A DNA stretch of 64,000 nt from Leuctra nigra. Lineage: Eukaryota > Arthropoda > Insecta > Plecoptera > Leuctridae. The stretch spans positions 4,464,001 through 4,528,000 of the forward strand of contig OW203762.1 of the NCBI GenBank assembly GCA_934045905.1, in the 5' to 3' direction. Below the pieces are notes generated by a model. The model worked only from the letters and a program-made list of their open reading frames with translations, searched no databases and was not told the DNA's origin. Shown here one piece after another: positions 23,686 to 32,904 of the stretch (positions are counted from its first letter, which is position 1; every line of letters begins with the position of its first letter). The translations under genes were made by a program, and so were the position numbers.

Positions 23686-25614
23686 TGAGCGAGCGACTCC
23701 TTTTGGCTTTTTTGGCACTGACCCATGGTATAAGTATCTCTGCGCTCAGCTATTATTGCATCATGGCACTGACCTCTGTTTTTTTTATTGAGTGTTTTCT
23801 CTGTTACTGACGATATACAAGTCACAGTTTTTCTTCGATCAAGCTGAAATTTTGCACACATGTACGGAGCATTTCCGGGCGTTGCAGACCCTAATTTTTT
23901 TTGAAATCTACTTATTGGTTCAACTAAAATAAAAATATCTTTCGATTGGTTTGGTCCGATCAATTTGAAAATTTGACAAGTCATTAGGACCAACAATGTC
24001 CTGAATCTTACAAAGTTTCAGTCAAATCCTCCCATTGGTTAAAATAATTAAATCCATCTTTCATGTGATTTTTGAAATTTAAACTAGAACCATTTGACCG
24101 ACCACTTAAAACTTTGCATGGTCATTGGGACCAACATTATCTGTATTTTTGAAAATTTTCAGACTAATCTGCGTTTAAATCCAAAAGTTATTAACATTTT
24201 ACGAACATTTTGCGTGTTGGCTGTTCAATTTCTCGAAGACTTGATCACGGCAACTTCCAAGCTTCATAGTGGCCTCAGGCTGTTTTATGATTAACTAGGA
24301 AAACGCTCAGTGTAACGCGTTGATGAGCGAGCACGGGTACGTGCAAATTCTCGAACCGGAAATGCGTACACAACGCACAGAAAACATATACATCCATATG
24401 GAATTGATTATGATATCAACTTAAAAGTGTATGCTTTTCATCGAAACTTTAAAATAGCATCTAAGCACCTGGTTCATAAAGCAAATCAGAATCAATTTTC
24501 AATTGGCACTGGAAAACATTCATTTCGATACTTCATTACTGACAGATATTAAAAATGTAAATAACTTCATACGTTCTTAACTGATTGGGATGAAATTTTG
24601 TAAAATAAGAGACAATATTGGTCTTAATGATCATGCAAAATATGAGTTTGATCAGAATTATCGAAGACCGTTTTCATTTTTCAGCCTATCAGGAGATATT
24701 TATTTAAATTTTAACCAATGAATCTGAGTAACGCGTTGATGAGCGAGCACGGATACGCGCAACACCTCGAACCGAAATTCTGTCTATCGAAAATGTCATT
24801 AAAAGCCAATAATTCTAAAATTTCGCCACAGATTTGTATAGAAATCTCAAAACATTCCTAAAATATTGGTCCAAATAACCATGCAAAGCTTTAAGTTGAT
24901 CAATTGAACCTTTATGATTGAACTGTTCCGTGTTAATTTTCAAAAATCACAGGATCTCCTTCAAAAAATATACCTGAGACCACTCATATGATATAAGTGT
25001 GTCTACACAATATCAGATCGACTGTTGAACGGTCATTATCAGTTTCATTTGCGTTTGAAAGTTTCTGCTCTAACTACCTTGCCTTGAACTGAAGAGTCGA
25101 AGTCGCCGTGAATTTGACAGCCAACACGCTAATAGTCCGTAAAATGTCAATAACGTTTGGATTTAAACACAGATTAGTATGAAAATTGTCAAAAATGCAG
25201 ATAATGTTGGACCCAACCATCATGCGAAGTTATAAGTTGATCGTTCAATCGGTTATAGTTTAAATTTCTAAAAACACAGGAAAGATGGTTTTAAATTTTA
25301 ACCAATGGGAGGATTTGGCTGAAACTTTGTTTGATTGGGTACAATGTTGGGGGTAATGACTTGTCAAAATTTCAATTTGATCAAAACAACCAATCGAAAG
25401 TTAATTTTTTTTAAATTTGAACCAATCAATGGATTTCAAAAAAATTAGGGTCTGCAACAATCAGAAATGTTACGTACATGTGTGCAAAATTTCAGCTCGA
25501 TCGAAGAAAAACTCTGACCTGTATATCGTCAGTAACAGAAAAAAAAAACAAACAAAAAAAAAACAGAGGTCCGTGCCAAAAGAGCCAAATGGAGACGCTC
25601 GCTTCGCTCGCTCA
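23686..25614. mobile_element. Foldback-like element with ~0.5-kb inverted arms
   Basis: The left arm (23,686-24,250) is the imperfect reverse complement (roughly three quarters to four fifths identical by eye) of the right arm (25,100-25,614). Shared blocks in the right-arm orientation, from inside to outside, are ACAGCCAACACGC, TTTGGATTTAAAC.CAGATTAGT, AACCAATGGGAGGATTTG, AACCAATCGAAAG, ATTAGGGTCTGCAAC, TGTGCAAAATTTCAGC.CGATCGAAG, TATATCGTCAGTAACAG and ACAGAGGTC.GTGCC. The outer ends are TGAGCGAGCG (left) and CGCTTCGCTCGCTCA (right). No transposase is seen between the arms. Short frames at 23,673-23,996 and 25,417-25,669 are by-products of the arms. Confidence 0.78.
24294..24355 (+). repeat. 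Dispersed repeat end motif (second copy)
   Basis: ACTAGGAAAACGCTCAGTG followed by TAACGCGTTGATGAGCGAGC matches the motif at 22,412 and, reversed, 26,578-26,635. It abuts the inner end of the left arm of the 23,686-25,614 foldback structure. Confidence 0.6.
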
Positions 25615-25617
25615 AAA

Positions 25618-26281
25618 AGCTAATGGACGTTGTAAACATTGCTACGGTGAAAAAAATGTACTACGCTAATATTCAGGCACATCTAATGTACGGTATTATT
25701 TTATGGGAAGGATCTAGTTACACCAGACGTTTGTTTTCTTTACAAAAGAGAGTCTTAAGAACTATGGCTAGAGCAAGTAGAGACCCGTGTGCGGATATTT
25801 TCTACAAGGACTCATGTAGACCTCTTTTTAAACGTTTCAATGTTATGTCCCTTCCATCTTTATACATTTATTCTACTGTTTTATTTGTAATGGAACACGG
25901 ACATTTAGTCTCGAATAGTGTTGTGAACCCTCAGTATTGTCTCAGAAATACCGGTAATTTTAAGAAACAGACGCACAGACTGAAATTATTTACAAGTGAT
26001 CCGTTTTATGCAGGCTGCAAATTTTTTAATGCACTCCCTAATGAAATAAAAGTAATCAAGGAGAAAAATAGTTTTAAAAATAAACTAAAAATGTATTTTG
26101 TAGACAACTGCTTTTATAAAGTGGATGATTTTTTAGTTAGGTGGTCTTGTTTTTCTTATATTGTTCGTTATTGTACGTTAGTGTATGCTATGTTATACTT
26201 AGCATAGTTTGTTATGACGTTGTCTATACCATTGTAACTGGTCAACAGACAAATAAAAGATATTCTATTCTATTCTATTCT
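25618..26281 (+). mobile_element. 5'-truncated non-LTR retrotransposon with TATTC tail
   Basis: This stretch contains an uninterrupted 194-codon frame (25,623-26,207), a ~53-bp 3' untranslated region with AATAAA at about 26,251, and a terminal TATTC microsatellite (26,261-26,281). Only the 3' end of the element is present; the catalytic palm and the endonuclease are missing. Truncation at the 5' end and a simple-repeat tail are typical of target-primed reverse transcription. A target-site duplication could not be recognised because the right flank is an older repeat. Confidence 0.82.
25623..26207 (+). pseudogene. C-terminal fragment of a LINE reverse transcriptase ORF2
   Basis: The 194-residue frame starts MDVVNIATVKKMYYANIQAH and continues with LMYGIILWEGSS, then LFSLQKRVLRTMARASRDPC. 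Later features are SLYIYSTVLFVMEH and FYAGCKFFNALPNEIKVIKE followed by a KNKLKMYF ending. This is the recognisable region downstream of the reverse-transcriptase palm (thumb and C-terminal tail) in Jockey/CR1-type arthropod LINEs, where a Y-x2-x-Q-x-H-L-x-Y-G-I-x-x-W-G pattern is usual; here W is followed by E instead of G. It lacks the catalytic YxDD box, so it is inactive alone. The first ATG is fortuitous because the true protein would begin far upstream. It lies in an unrelated repeat and is not the same family as the LINE at 28.6-34 kb. Clade assignment is uncertain. Confidence 0.85.
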
Positions 26282-26639
26282 AGTTCCAAGATAGTTAGAA
26301 CTGAAACTTTCAAACGCATGTGAAACTGATATGACCGTTCAACAAATAGATCTTATATTGTGTTAACACACTTATATCATATGAGTGGTCCGGGTATGTT
26401 TTGAACGTCCTGTGATTTATGCAAATTAATAAGGAACCTTTTCGTCGATTCAACTTAAAACTTTGTATGGTTACTGGGACCATTATTTTAGGAATTTCTG
26501 GGATTTTCATAAAAGTCTGTGACGAAATTCAAGAATTATTGGCTTTAATGACATTTTCGATAGATAGAATTTCGGTTCGAGGTGTTGCGCGTATCCGTGC
26601 TCGCTCATCAACGCGTTACACATAGCGTTTTCCTAGTAT

Positions 26640-27273
26640 TTAAATTTTGCATGGTTATGTTAACAAATATGTATACATTTTTAAATTGATTTGGCAAATT
26701 GTTCGAGATTTTTACGAATTATTATTTTGATTTGTTTTACATACCCCCTTGATCATAACTGCAAATCATTAAGAGTCGACAGTACTCGTAGAAAATTTCG
26801 ATTCCGATGTAAAAAAAATCCTAGAAAGGCATGAAAATTGATTAGCTCCCGGTTGTAAGTGACATGTGACATTTAATCGTGTGTTGCAAGTTGCATATAT
26901 ACTGCTGGGAAGTAAGTTATTTTTATTCAAATATTGAAAACCCCAAAAAAAACATAAAAAGGCGGCCCTACTTTTTTCTTCGCGGCTTGACCGATTGTTT
27001 TCAAAATTTAACAGCATAGAGATAAAGAGAAAATCTGTGTCACTAGTGATCCAAGAAATAGTTAAAAAAAATATTTTTCCCCGTTTTGAGGAAGTGCTAA
27101 CATGGGCAATATGTGAGTCTTTTTGGCACCTATGCCCTGAAATACCTAACTAAACAAAAAATAAAACTTTGGGGCCACTAGAGAAGACAATCGGCAAAGC
27201 TGTTTAGAAAAAAAGTAGGGGCCTCCTTTTTGTGCTTCATAAAACATGGATTTCATCAAGTATCGTAGTCTCT
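26640..27273. other. Gene-free AT-rich stretch
   Basis: I see no gene, RNA or clear repeat structure. An 82-codon minus-strand frame (26,769-27,017) lacks any recognisable motif and is treated as chance. Confidence 0.5.
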
Positions 27274-27436
27274 TAGGCCCGGTTGTACAATGTCCCGATA
27301 AAGTTAGCAGTAGGATTTATCGGCTGAAACCATGGCAACAGCCAATGAAACACAGCCACCTAGCTAGACCGCTAAGTCCACTTTAGGCTAAAGTGAACTT
27401 TATCTTACTTATCGGGACATTGTACAACCGGGCCTA
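27274..27436. mobile_element. 163-bp MITE with 28-bp perfect terminal inverted repeats
   Basis: TAGGCCCGGTTGTACAATGT continuing to CCCGATAA (27,274-27,301) is the exact reverse complement of 27,409-27,436. If the outermost TA is the target duplication, the element proper begins GGCCCGG and ends CCGGGCC, a TA-flanked arrangement typical of Tc1/mariner-type insertions. The ~107-bp centre (including GCTAAGTCCACTTTAGG) has no reading frame. GGCCCGGTTG-type ends are a pattern I associate with abundant insect MITEs, but the family is not confirmed. Confidence 0.88.
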
Positions 27437-28492
27437 GGTTGTCTTTACAGCACCTTTCACAGTACATAGTCTATAGAGTGAGCTCTAATTCGCACGCAAT
27501 ATAATGCTCTCTTATATCGTGATACGCAGACGCACAGCTTCTGCGAAATTTGTTCCTCTTCAGTCCTTGATCTATTGAATTAGTCAAAGAAGCCGTGAAA
27601 AAATCTTTGATAGGTTCATTTCGTCATCGACATTACCAATTATGTAATAAACTTCAAGAGTTATATTATAATTCTTGAAGTTCATTACAGGTTTGTTTGA
27701 AAGTGTCAAAAATACCTGGTCTCAAAGACCATGCAAAATTTGATGATGATAGGTCAAATGATTGCAGTTATTGACACACAGAATATCTTTCATCCCCATT
27801 GCCAAGCTAAGTATAAATTACACATCAAGTTTCCGATGAAACCAATGATCTCGAACTTAATGATTATCGAACTTGCTGAAAATCAATTTCATCACAACCA
27901 GAACAGTAATATAAGTTTTTTGAAAAAATTGCCTGATCCGTTACTTGATCGTTTGGCAGGAGTCGCCAGACGCACAGATGGTGGAGACGCTCGCTGTGCT
28001 CGCTTGATCAATATAGTTCCAAGAATTCTGTTTGAGACGATATTGTTCTATGAGAAGCTTGCTCTTTCATTTTGATTGCAATGCCTATACTGAGAATGTT
28101 ACGTCACAGCTCCTGTTGTATTGACATTGAGTGGCACGCCACTGGAATGTTCTGAATAACACATGATGCCATGCTATTGTACCGCAGTGTTGACATAGCG
28201 GCTGAGCACGAACCTCTACTGCATTATTCCTCAGACAAACATCGTCACATGTCACGTGGTGTGTGAGTAAATACACTTCATGCGACCAACATTGTTATGT
28301 CATGATGCATGTGGTTGTGACAATGGGGAATATTATTGCGTCAAATGTGTAAATATAAACACAAATAAAACACACTTATCACCCGAGAAATGAATAACAT
28401 TTTCATTCATCACCGATGGACGCGGTGACGCGGTGGTGAGGCTTAAGGGGCCGGCCCACATCAAACGGGTTGGTCCCAACTAAGATCAGTCC
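27437..28492. other. Gene-free stretch with dispersed-repeat copy
   Basis: The stretch of about 27,710-28,000 carries a diverged copy of the dispersed family (GACCATGCAAAATTTGATGAT, then GGTGGAGACGCTCGCTGTGC near 27,980). A 114-codon frame at 27,731-28,075 overlaps this repeat and is not convincing as a gene. The rest shows no identifiable feature; 28,410-28,440 has a small GACGCGGTGACGCGGTGGTG direct repeat. Confidence 0.5.
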
Positions 28493-28612
28493 ACTCATTG
28501 CACAGCTTAAATTCGTGTATATTCATCACATTCTCATCATCAATTTCCTATTGGTTTTCTTTTCTCTTTCGTCATTCATCTATTTAATACCATTTTTTTC
28601 TGTGCAATGAGT
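28493..28612. repeat. Short inverted repeat (13 bp) just upstream of the LINE
   Basis: ACTCATTGCACAG at 28,493-28,505 is the reverse complement of CTGTGCAATGAGT at 28,600-28,612. The 94-bp interior is AT- and pyrimidine-rich. It could be a tiny MITE whose right end marks the left limit of the GC-richer LINE sequence. This is suggestive only. Confidence 0.5.
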
Positions 28613-28996
28613 AACGTTGACGACCCAGCGATCCGGACACTCTGGTAAATTATTGGATTTAGTTGTACCGGGCTCGTGATTGAATTGCGCCGGTCGCAAT
28701 ATCTGTGCGGGAAGGCTTATATGACAATATCAGGCTGGACCGTGCAGGGAAAGGATCGGTTGCGTTCATTAGCGTTCCGGACGTAAAATTAGCACTTTCC
28801 TTGCTATCGTTCTTTAAGCCAGTCTTCACTAACGGCCCGGCAGCCATGCAGGTCCGTTGTCATGTCTAGCGCTGTGTGGCTGCTGGGGCATTTTTGTTAA
28901 TAGGTCCGTCGCGAGTCACGTGGCGGTAGGACCCCTAGGCCTGGTTGAACACGCCCTTTGGAGGAAGGGGTAAGCGAGGTTGTCCTTAAGCAGCGT

Positions 28997-30387
28997 ATGG
29001 AATCCCAAGTTGTCAACTCCCCCCCGTTTAAGACAGTGAACCGTTCTAGTAGGCCAAAGCCTCTGTTTAATAAGCGCTTAAGATTAGAAGACGTCCTCCC
29101 GATTGCTCCGGCTTTCGCGAGGTTCCTCATCATGAAGAGAGACGAGACAAATAAATCATTTTTAACAGTTTCTCCGTTCTCCATAGCCAAGGCAATAAAA
29201 AATGTCACAACAGGTATCAAAAACATCGAAAAGCTCCAAAATGGAACCCTTCTGATTGAAACAGCGAACGCGGCGCAATCAGACAAACTACTGAAATGTA
29301 CTTCTCTAGCAAGCCTGTTCCCAATAAAAACAACCCCGCATCAATACTTAAATACCTCGAAAGGCGTAGTGTCGTGCTACGACCTCATAACTTGTGAAGT
29401 GGACGAAATAAAAATTGAGCTGACAAATCAAAATGTGATTGACGTTTATCGCATCACGAGACGAGCGGGCAACACTACCGAAGCAACCTCGTCTCTGATA
29501 CTTACTTTCGCAACCCCGGACTTACCTTCTACCATCATTGCCGGCTTCCATAAACTAAACGTTCGTCCGTATGTTCCCAACCCGATGCGCTGCTTCACGT
29601 GCCAACGGTATGGACATACGAAGAACAATTGTCGGGGAGAACGGAGATGCGCAAACTGCGGGAAGGACGCACACGACGGTGATGGATGTAATTCCCAGCA
29701 CGTGTGCGTCACTGCAACGGCCCCCATGCAGCTTCCTCTCGCTCATGCCCTAAGTGGGCGGAGAGGAGAAAATCAAAGAGATAATGGTGGTCGAAAAACT
29801 CCAAATCAGAGACGCAAGAAAGAAATATAATGAAACTAAGCCACGACATAAATTTACAACCTCCTACTCTTCAGCTGTAGCTAACACTCAAATGTCTGCA
29901 GAACAGCGAAAGAAAGACCAGGAGAAGGAAGATAATGAAAAGACTGAAATGAAAAACATGATTAAATCACTACTGGCAACACAAGAAATTTTACAAAAGC
30001 AAATACTTGAACAGTCCGCTCTGATAAAGGAACTCGCGACGCAACTGAAGCTCCGAGCACCCATTGAAACTCAAAAGCAAACGACTCAAGATAATGTTGT
30101 GGTAACGGATGAAGCTGCAGTCCAGCCAAACACTGCCGCTTCACAACCCGTCTCCCAACGTAAAACGACCACACAAGCGAGAGTTAACGCCCCTAAACAA
30201 CAGCCACAGTTGGACAGGGGCAACAAGAAGAAACGTAAAAAACAAAGAAGTGGAGATTCGAATGCATCATTGCGATAAATCGCTGCCCAGTGGAAGTGAT
30301 GACTTAGAGGATATTTTAAATGATATTCCAAAACGACCAGCTCCACATCCTCTAGCACAATTCTTAAGACAACCTACTGGAAAGTAG
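28997..30387 (+). pseudogene. LINE ORF1 (gag-like nucleic-acid-binding protein), frameshifted
   Basis: ORF1 proteins coat LINE RNA in the cytoplasm. The first in-frame ATG is at 28,997. The first part (to ~29,705) reads ARFLIMKRDE early, then a basic/hydrophobic RNA-binding-like region, then two zinc knuckles of form CX2CX4HX4C: C199-C202-H207-C212 and C218-C221-H226-C231. Near 29,705 a missing base throws the frame, and the third CCHC-like segment (ending SRSCPKW) is readable only in the next frame. Near 29,765 an extra two bases (AG repeat) moves it again into a frame that continues to 30,278. That second part has a Glu/Lys/Leu-rich segment of coiled-coil character (about 29,900-30,050) and a basic tail (NKKKRKKQR). 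A third overlapping frame ends at 30,387 (DDLEDILNDIPKRP), which looks like the family's real C-terminus and implies another slip near 30,240-30,270. It is inactive as one protein. Confidence 0.85.
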
Positions 30388-30412
30388 CGCATACCATTTT
30401 AACAACCCGACT

Positions 30413-32458
30413 ATGGACATCGTCCAGTGGAACTGCAATGGTCTAAACGCACATTCCGAGGAGTTAAGAGCATTAACATCAACTTTTAGACCCTCTTGCA
30501 TTAGTTTGCAAGAGACACGTTTTAAACCAACTGACAATTCTTCCTCAAGAAACTACACACTTTACCGAAAAGACAAACTTTCATTTGAAAGGGCTAGTGG
30601 TGGAGTAGCTTTAGCTGTCCACGATGACCATTACTCAGAGGAGCTGAACATTAACTCGCAACTGCAAGCTGTAGCTGTCAGAGTTAGCAGCCCTGTTTTA
30701 ATGACTGTGTGTAGTCTGTACTTGGCACCAGGCGACGTAGTCCATGAACGAGAACTTATCAACCTCATCTCGCAATTGCCTTCTCCATTCTTGATTACCG
30801 GCGACCTTAACGCACACAATGTACTCTGGGGCAGCGACCACGTTGACGCCAGAGGGCGCCTGGTTGAGAAGATCGTTATCTACCTCAACCTGGTGATCAT
30901 GAATACGGGGGAGGCAACACACTTCAGCTCTGCTTATGGCTCATTCTCGGCCATCGATCTGTCAGTGTGCAGCCCAGCTGTTGCACTGATGCATGAGTGG
31001 AAGGTCCATCCGGATCTCTGCGGAAGTGATCACTTCCCTGTCCTCATCACGCCACTTGAAGCTCCTCGACCACAGCCATTGCAAAAGAAGTGGATTCTGC
31101 CCAAGGCTGACTGGGCACATTTTCGCGAACTGGCAGTCTTCAGGGAAAGTTACAACAATACGCATGACCAAGTCACCGACATTACCGACACAATAACTAG
31201 CGCCGCGAAAGAGTCAATCCCTCGCACATCTGGGAATCCCCGGCGCGTGCCTATTCCCTGGTGGAATGAGGAATGTCGGGAGGCAATTCGCAAACGCCGC
31301 AGGGCGCTGGCGATATTTAGAAGGTTCCCCACGCGAAGCAACCTTGCAGCTCTGAGACAGCTCAGAGCTGTCATGGCAGGTGGCAGGTGGGAGGTGGGTG
31401 GGATGGCAGGTGGGAGGTGGCAGGTGGCAGGTGGCAGGTGGCAGGTGGGAATCTTGGCAGGTGTCTCATGGCAGGTGCAGAAATGGCAGGTGGGAACCTT
31501 CTTACCTCTCATGAAGATATCGCCAACTCATATGGCTACTCATTTCGCCGAGGTGTCTAGCTCCAGGCACTACTCCCCGACATTCCTCCAAACCAAGATC
31601 AGGAAAGAAGCAAAGGTATTAAACTTTAAGAGCCCCAATACTGAAGAGTATAACACACCCTTCAGTCATTGGGAGCTGGAATCTGCCATCCAGGAGTCGC
31701 GTGACAGCGCCTCTGGACCTGACCAAATACACAATAGGATGCTGAGGAATCTCTCTCCGGAAGCGATGACCCACATCCTACATGTGCTCAATAACATCTG
31801 GACTAGCGAAACCTTCCCAGATTCATGGCGCGAGGCGACGCTAATCGCAATCTTAAAGCCAGGCAAAGATCGCCTTCAGCCATTTAGCTATAGACCAATA
31901 TCTTTAACTTGCTCATTATGTAAAATATTGGAACGTATGGCCAACCGTCGACTCGTATGGGTTCTCGAGCGTCGGAAACTGATAACGCCAAGTCAATGCG
32001 GTTTCCGCAAAAACAGGTCAACACTCGACCACTTAGTGAACTTGGAGGCAGCGATTCAAAACTCATTTCTTTCTCGACAACATTTACTAGCAGTCTTCTT
32101 TGACCTCGAGAAGGCCTACGACACGACATGGAGGCATGGGATTCTCAGAACATTGCACGAGTGGGGATTCAGAGGCCACCTGCCCTCTTTTATTGAGAAC
32201 TTCCTCAGTAATAGAAAGTTCCGGGTCAGAGTGGCAGGTACCTCCTCATCCCTACAAGTGTTGGAAAACGGAGTACCCCAAGGCTCCGTCTTAAGTTGCT
32301 CCTTGTTCCTGATCGCAATCAACGGAATCGCGTCATGCATTAACAGGCCTGTTCAACACTCACTGTTTGTCGACGACCTTGCGATTTTTGTAAAGTCGGC
32401 TAAATTGAGTTCCGCTGAACGTCAGATTCAGTTAACGGTCAACCGACTTATGCGCTAG
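30413..32458 (+). pseudogene. LINE ORF2 part 1: endonuclease and most of reverse transcriptase, ends at nonsense codon
   Basis: Starts at ATG 30,413 with MDIVQWNCNGLNAHSEELRA. The AP-type endonuclease motifs are QWNCNG (5-10), QET (33-35), GDLNAHN (130-136) and SDH (205-207), so the nicking active site looks intact. A G-rich minisatellite interrupts the linker (about residues 321-362). The reverse-transcriptase motifs are LKPGKD, YRPISLT, ITPSQCGFRKNRST, FDLEKAYD (563-570, catalytic D564), NGVPQGSVLS and FVDD (652-655; Y/F-x-D-D catalytic box). The frame ends at TAG 32,456-32,458, where the same frame then continues with ADDNGF; TGG to TAG is the simplest explanation. Near 31,535 the local sequence matches the family better in another frame, suggesting a small insertion compensated by the minisatellite. 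The enzyme would nick DNA and copy LINE RNA at the target; this copy is truncated before the thumb. Confidence 0.9.
31348..31497 (+). repeat. Hairpin plus GGCAGGT minisatellite in the ORF2 linker
   Basis: A 9-bp perfect stem, AGCTCTGAG/CTCAGAGCT with an ACAG loop (31,348-31,369), is followed at once by a run of TGGCAGGTG-type units to 31,497. Within 31,389-31,414 four GGG runs occur, so the plus strand could form a G-quadruplex. It translates as a GGRWQVAGG-like low-complexity segment and stays open. It appears to replace or expand the normal endonuclease-reverse transcriptase linker. TGGCAGGT also occurs once at 32,230 and once at 32,553 in the same ORF. Confidence 0.8.
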
Positions 32459-32896
32459 GCGGATGACAATGGATTCCGTTTCTCCACTAGCAAGACCAGC
32501 TGCATTAATTTTCATCGGCTTAGAGGCCTTCATCCCGAGCCCACCCTGACGATGGCAGGTGCAACAATTCCATGTGTTGATACAGTCAGGTTTCTCGGCT
32601 TGATGCTAGACAGCAAGCTAACGTGGAAACCTCATCTTCAGCAGCTTAAAATAAAATGTAATAAGACCATGAACATCCTGAGAGTGCTCAGCGGTACATC
32701 GTGGGGCGCTGACCGAACTGTAATGCTCAGGGTGTACCGAGCACTAATTCGGTCACGCCTTGATTACGGGTGCATTGTTTATTCTTCAGCAAGGCCAACT
32801 ATTCTAAAATCCATAGATCCGGTGCACAACGCGGGCATCAGGTTGGCAATAGGAGCTTTTCGTTCAAGCCCGGTGACCAGCCTGTGCTGCGAGTCC
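32459..32896 (+). pseudogene. LINE ORF2 part 2: end of reverse transcriptase and thumb
   Basis: This continues in the same frame as 30,413-32,455 after the nonsense codon. Recognisable parts are NGFRFSTSKTSCINFHRL, then VDTVRFLGLMLDSKLTWKPH (the conserved F-L-G-x-x-x-D-x-x-L-x-W block of non-LTR reverse transcriptases) and RALIRSRLDYGCIVYSSA. The frame is lost at 32,897-32,904, where an apparent 8-bp insertion (GCCGGTCC) follows GAGTCC; the frame then closes at 32,920. Without part 1 it has no independent start that would make sense. Confidence 0.85.
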
Positions 32897-32904
32897 GCCG
32901 GTCC

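Larger units (their letters stand above)
24728..26619. repeat. Second inverted-repeat pair enclosing a LINE fragment
   Basis: 24,728-25,092 (starting GTAACGCGTTGATGAGCGAGC) is an imperfect reverse complement of about 26,285-26,619. Matching blocks include ACACCTCGAACCGAAATTCT, TCGAAAATGTCATTAAAGCC with one gap, ACCACTCATATGATATAAGTG and GTTTGAAAGTTTC. The right arm starts immediately after the tail of the truncated LINE, so the LINE fragment and the right arm of the first foldback lie in the space between these arms. The two inverted pairs overlap in a left1-left2-right1-right2 order, which is not simple nesting. Confidence 0.72.

Noticed and set aside
26769..27017. 82-codon minus-strand frame
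   Set aside because: Low-complexity AT-rich context, no motif and no supporting neighbour.
27731..28075. 114-codon plus-strand frame
   Set aside because: It lies largely in a copy of the dispersed repeat family ending near 28,000; no recognisable motif.
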